Shown here: piece by piece, positions 14,727-16,779 of the stretch
How positions within the stretch are numbered: position 1 is the stretch's first letter
Layout: every line of letters starts with the position of its first letter
Origin: JACDET01 sp035568375
GTDB taxonomy: Bacteria; Patescibacteriota; Microgenomatia; Levybacterales; UBA12049
DNA: 16,779 bases
Assembly (NCBI GenBank): GCA_035568375.1
Contig: DATMOG010000052.1
Coordinates: forward strand, 1-16,779
Direction of reading: 5' to 3'
The notes under the pieces: model-generated
What the model saw: the letters and a program-made list of their open reading frames with translations, nothing else
Database searches by the model: none
What the model was told of the DNA's origin: nothing
Position numbers and translations under genes: made by a program

Positions 14727-15707
14727 ATGAAGCATGCAGTCCCCTATTATGATTTAAAACAGGAAATTCTTCAAAAAATTAAAAAAAATGGTGGCTGGGT
14801 TAATGCGCATGCGCATTTTGATAGAGCATATACCGTAACAAAAGCTACCTTTCGATATACTGGTGCTTCTTTGCAGGAAAAATGGAATCTCAATGATGAT
14901 ATAAAAATGCAATCGACCGTTTCTGATATTTATGATAGAATGGCGCGGGCAACTGAGTGCATGATTGCACAAGGAGTAACAGCAGTTGGAACTTTTATCG
15001 ATGTTGATGATAAGGTTAAGGATAAAGCCATTAAAGCTGCACAAAAACTTCAGGATACATATAAAAACAATATTGAGATTAAATACATAAATCAGATACA
15101 TTATGGTGTGTTATCTCCTAATGCTCGTGAATGGTTTGAAGTTGGCGCTGCATTTGTCGATATTATTGGAGGACTTCCTGAACGCGACAAAGGGCATGAA
15201 GCAGAACATCTTGATATTCTTTTTGAAACTGCAAAACGTCTGGGTAAGATGGCACATGTTCATATCGATCAGTTTAATGATCCCAATCAGCATGATACGG
15301 AACTGTTGGCAAAGAAAATCATAGAGCATGGATTGCATGGGAAAGTTGTTGGCATCCATGGTATTTCTATCGGTGCACAGGAAAAAGAGTATCGACAGAA
15401 ATTGTATAAGCTGATGAAGAAAGCAGATCTCATGATGATTGCGAGTCCTTTAGGCTGGATTGATACAAGACGTAATGAAAGCCTTATGCCATTCCATAAT
15501 GCTCTGACACCTGTTGATGAACTGGTTCCTGCCGGTATTACAATTGCGTTAGGAACAGATAATATTGCCGACATTTACAAACCTTTTATAACCGGCGATA
15601 TGTGGGAAGAATTACATACATTGCTTGAGGCAGCCCATTTTTATGAAGTGGATGAATTAGTAAAAATTGCGACCAGTAATGGTAGAAAAGCATTAGGAAT
15701 TACATGA
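14727..15707 (+). CDS. Amidohydrolase, cytosine-deaminase-like
   Basis: A 326-residue TIM-barrel metal-dependent hydrolase of the amidohydrolase superfamily. The metal ligands are in order: H28 and H30 in VNAHAHFDRAYT, H179 in AHVHIDQFNDP (175-185), H211 in GIHGIS, and D278 in LGTDNIAD. MWEELHTLLEAA (292-303) and ATSNGRKALG (315-324) are typical C-terminal segments of the cytosine deaminase/COG0402 group. The residue that is the catalytic Glu217 in E. coli CodA (HCDE) appears to be Gln181 here (HIDQ), so plain cytosine deaminase activity is doubtful. No carboxylated-lysine signature of dihydroorotase is evident. It is divergent from the pyrimidine run, sharing a 161-bp promoter region, which suggests a coupled role in pyrimidine metabolism, either salvage or an unassigned de novo step. 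A strong terminator follows the stop. Confidence 0.85.
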   Translation: MKHAVPYYDLKQEILQKIKKNGGWVNAHAHFDRAYTVTKATFRYTGASLQEKWNLNDDIKMQSTVSDIYDRMARATECMIAQGVTAVGTFIDVDDKVKDKAIKAAQKLQDTYKNNIEIKYINQIHYGVLSPNAREWFEVGAAFVDIIGGLPERDKGHEAEHLDILFETAKRLGKMAHVHIDQFNDPNQHDTELLAKKIIEHGLHGKVVGIHGISIGAQEKEYRQKLYKLMKKADLMMIASPLGWIDTRRNESLMPFHNALTPVDELVPAGITIALGTDNIADIYKPFITGDMWEELHTLLEAAHFYEVDELVKIATSNGRKALGIT

Positions 15708-15724
15708 TTGCCCCTTTTTATTTT

Positions 15725-15745
15725 AAACGTCTTGCAGACGTTTTT
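15725..15745 (+). terminator. Rho-independent terminator of the amidohydrolase gene
   Basis: The stem AAACGTC (15725-15731) / GACGTTT (15737-15743) with loop TTGCA is followed by a T-run through 15745. It lies 18 bases after the stop codon. Confidence 0.75.
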
Positions 15746-15761
15746 CCTCAGATATCGTGGA

Positions 15762-15780
15762 CAAAAGGAGAAATACTCCT
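15762..15780 (-). terminator. Weak terminator of the HD-domain gene
   Basis: On the minus strand the stem AGGAG / CTCCT (15780-15776 and 15770-15766) with loop TATTT is followed by TTTTG (bases 15765 downward). It is short but correctly placed 50 bases after the stop of the HD gene. Confidence 0.4.
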
Positions 15781-15830
15781 GAGTTATAATTGCACGAATA
15801 GGGAAAATGCGCTCTGTGGCAGATAGCTTT

Positions 15831-16664
15831 TTATTGAGATCGAATTGGAGCCGCATTTATCCACTTGCGATATGCTTGAGTAAATGATGGTATAGCAAGT
15901 CTTTCCAATTTTTCATTTATAATTCTGTCGTTACGTAATATACTTCTTGGTTCAGCGTCTTTATAGGTTCGTGCATGAGTTACTATATCAGTATCATCTG
16001 CAATACTTACCATTTGAGAAAGTGTGCTCATGGGTTTTAAGCGTGTTGTATGATGGTCAAGTGCAACTTCCGCAAATTCATTTGGAAGGCCTACATTATG
16101 AAGAATCGTATACCCATCTGTTGTATGGCCTACCATTCTTTTTTGTTGTTCATCAGTTAAGAAAGTATCACTAAGTAATAGATCTTGATATTTACATCTT
16201 CTATCTGCGGGGTTTGCATATGGATTTTCAAGCATACCTTTACCAATATCATGCAAGAATCCGCTAAGCGATAAAATATCAATTTCGTAAGGATCAAAGC
16301 CTGCTATTATTCCCCAAGTTTGTAGTAATCTTGCAACCCTCAATCCATGACTTGCCATCCTTTGGTCTGGCGGTATCCCACGATCCACAGTGGCGAAATT
16401 TCTCCAATGAGGTTGTAAACGGGGTAATATTTGAGCAGCCTGTTCTCCTAATACCCTTATAGTTAATCCTCCCACGGAACGCCATATCTCATGTTCAAAT
16501 GGAGTTCCAAGTTCTACCGGTTGAAATAAGAATCTCCTGTCTTGCGAACTGCCTTTTTCATAATCCATTTGTATGAGATCAATTGGCCATTGAAGAGAAG
16601 ATGCAGAAATAAACCTTCTACTTGTTCTTTCAGTTATCGGACCATGACTTCCAAATTCTCCCAT
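15831..16664 (-). CDS. HD-domain phosphohydrolase, diverged HD-GYP type
   Basis: A 277-residue protein. Residues about 100-240 form an HD domain with the metal-ligand order of HD-GYP proteins: H106 in ASHGLRVARLL, H138-D139 in FLHDIGKG, H180 in VGHTTDGYTIL, H204-H205 in ALDHHTTRL, and an Asp in IADDTD (223-226), followed by THARTYKDAEPRS. This last part matches the (D)xxxSxRxYKxA segment of HD-GYP domains. The GYP tripeptide after the HH pair is missing (HHTTRLKPM), so cyclic-di-GMP hydrolysis cannot be assumed; hydrolysis of another phosphodiester or nucleotide is equally possible. The N-terminal 95 residues resemble no domain I know and have no signal peptide or membrane segment. The leader carries two strong hairpins. 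It is convergent with the amidohydrolase gene. Confidence 0.82.
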   Translation of the reverse strand: MGEFGSHGPITERTSRRFISASSLQWPIDLIQMDYEKGSSQDRRFLFQPVELGTPFEHEIWRSVGGLTIRVLGEQAAQILPRLQPHWRNFATVDRGIPPDQRMASHGLRVARLLQTWGIIAGFDPYEIDILSLSGFLHDIGKGMLENPYANPADRRCKYQDLLLSDTFLTDEQQKRMVGHTTDGYTILHNVGLPNEFAEVALDHHTTRLKPMSTLSQMVSIADDTDIVTHARTYKDAEPRSILRNDRIINEKLERLAIPSFTQAYRKWINAAPIRSQ

Positions 16665-16680
16665 ATAATCGAAAAGATTT

Positions 16681-16700
16681 CCTCGAAGCTCTGCTTCGGG
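16681..16700 (-). promoter_or_regulatory. Leader hairpin sequestering a Shine-Dalgarno-like GAGG
   Basis: On the minus-strand transcript CCCCGAAGC, loop AGA and GCTTCGAGG form a stem of about nine pairs with one G-U. The 3' arm ends in GAGG, the only Shine-Dalgarno-like sequence upstream of the HD gene's ATG (16664), although its distance of about 15 bases is long. Melting of the stem would expose it, so the element could be a temperature- or ligand-responsive switch, or a remnant of a terminator. Confidence 0.45.
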
Positions 16701-16706
16701 GTATAA

Positions 16707-16724
16707 TGTTCACGTGAGTGAACA
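16707..16724. promoter_or_regulatory. Perfect palindrome TGTTCAC-GTGA-GTGAACA
   Basis: An inverted repeat of two perfect 7-base arms with a 4-base centre lies 40 bases upstream of the HD gene's ATG, between a TTGAGA (16733-16728, minus strand) and weak -10 candidates. It looks like an operator for a dimeric helix-turn-helix repressor. The remaining bases to 16779 contain no recognisable feature. Confidence 0.45.
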
Positions 16725-16779
16725 TATTCTCAAGCGTCACAATAAAACATTGCTATTGTTTCATCTGGTATGTCCAGTA

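Noticed and set aside
14754..15574. Minus-strand open frames inside the amidohydrolase gene (14754-15101, 15111-15359, 15287-15574)
   Set aside because: They are antisense to a well-supported gene and their translations have no recognisable features.
14727..15707. Calling the amidohydrolase codA (cytosine deaminase) or pyrC (dihydroorotase)
   Set aside because: The CodA catalytic Glu appears to be Gln, and the dihydroorotase HxHxR and carboxylated-Lys features are not seen, so a specific gene symbol is not justified.
1..16779. CRISPR array, insertion sequence or rRNA gene
   Set aside because: No regularly spaced repeats, no transposase-like protein with terminal inverted repeats, and no rRNA-like sequence were found.

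Overview
The window looks bacterial, most likely from the Patescibacteria (Candidate Phyla Radiation). It is AT-rich with compact, often overlapping genes. It carries a YebC-type regulator, a XerC/D-type tyrosine recombinase, a SIMPL-domain membrane-anchored protein and a drug-export type ABC pair. Several promoters match the bacterial sigma70 pattern, for example TTGACA-17-TATTAT at 14611-14583 on the minus strand, which argues against an archaeal host. The phylum assignment is an inference; no rRNA or other marker is present.

Layout: 1-1239 holds the 3' part of yebC and a multi-spanning membrane protein of unknown function. 1240-2405 is about 1.17 kb without a convincing gene, lying between convergent genes. 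It contains a perfect DnaA box next to tandem 10-mers and an AT-rich stretch, several palindromes, and a piece resembling the 3' end of a tRNA. 2406-3899 (minus) is a GH37-type trehalase, divergent from a Xer-type recombinase (3947-4882). 4883-6112 (minus) is a 409-residue protein of unknown function with a palindromic leader, and 6218-7012 (minus) is a SIMPL protein.

From 14565 down to 7061 the minus strand carries a long, tightly packed gene run. In transcription order it encodes an asparaginyl-tRNA-synthetase-like catalytic domain fused to an MGS-like regulatory domain, dihydroorotate dehydrogenase (pyrD-like), a half-size EamA/DMT transporter, a HAD phosphatase, OMP decarboxylase (pyrF, GTG start), orotate phosphoribosyltransferase (pyrE), a VOC protein, and an ABC-2 exporter (ATPase plus permease). 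A cytosine-deaminase-like amidohydrolase (14727-15707, plus) is transcribed divergently from a shared 160-bp promoter region. A diverged HD-GYP-like protein (15831-16664, minus) closes the window behind strong leader hairpins.

How the genes work together: PyrD, PyrE and PyrF cover dihydroorotate to UMP. The canonical front half of the pathway (carAB, pyrB, pyrC) is not in the window. In its place at the head of the operon is a class II synthetase of the asparagine synthetase type carrying the regulatory domain normally found at the C-terminus of CarB, and an amidohydrolase faces it across the promoter. The most interesting hypothesis is that these two proteins supply or regulate the aspartate-to-dihydroorotate steps by an undescribed route. 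The sequence supports the fusion and the gene context directly; the chemistry is inference.
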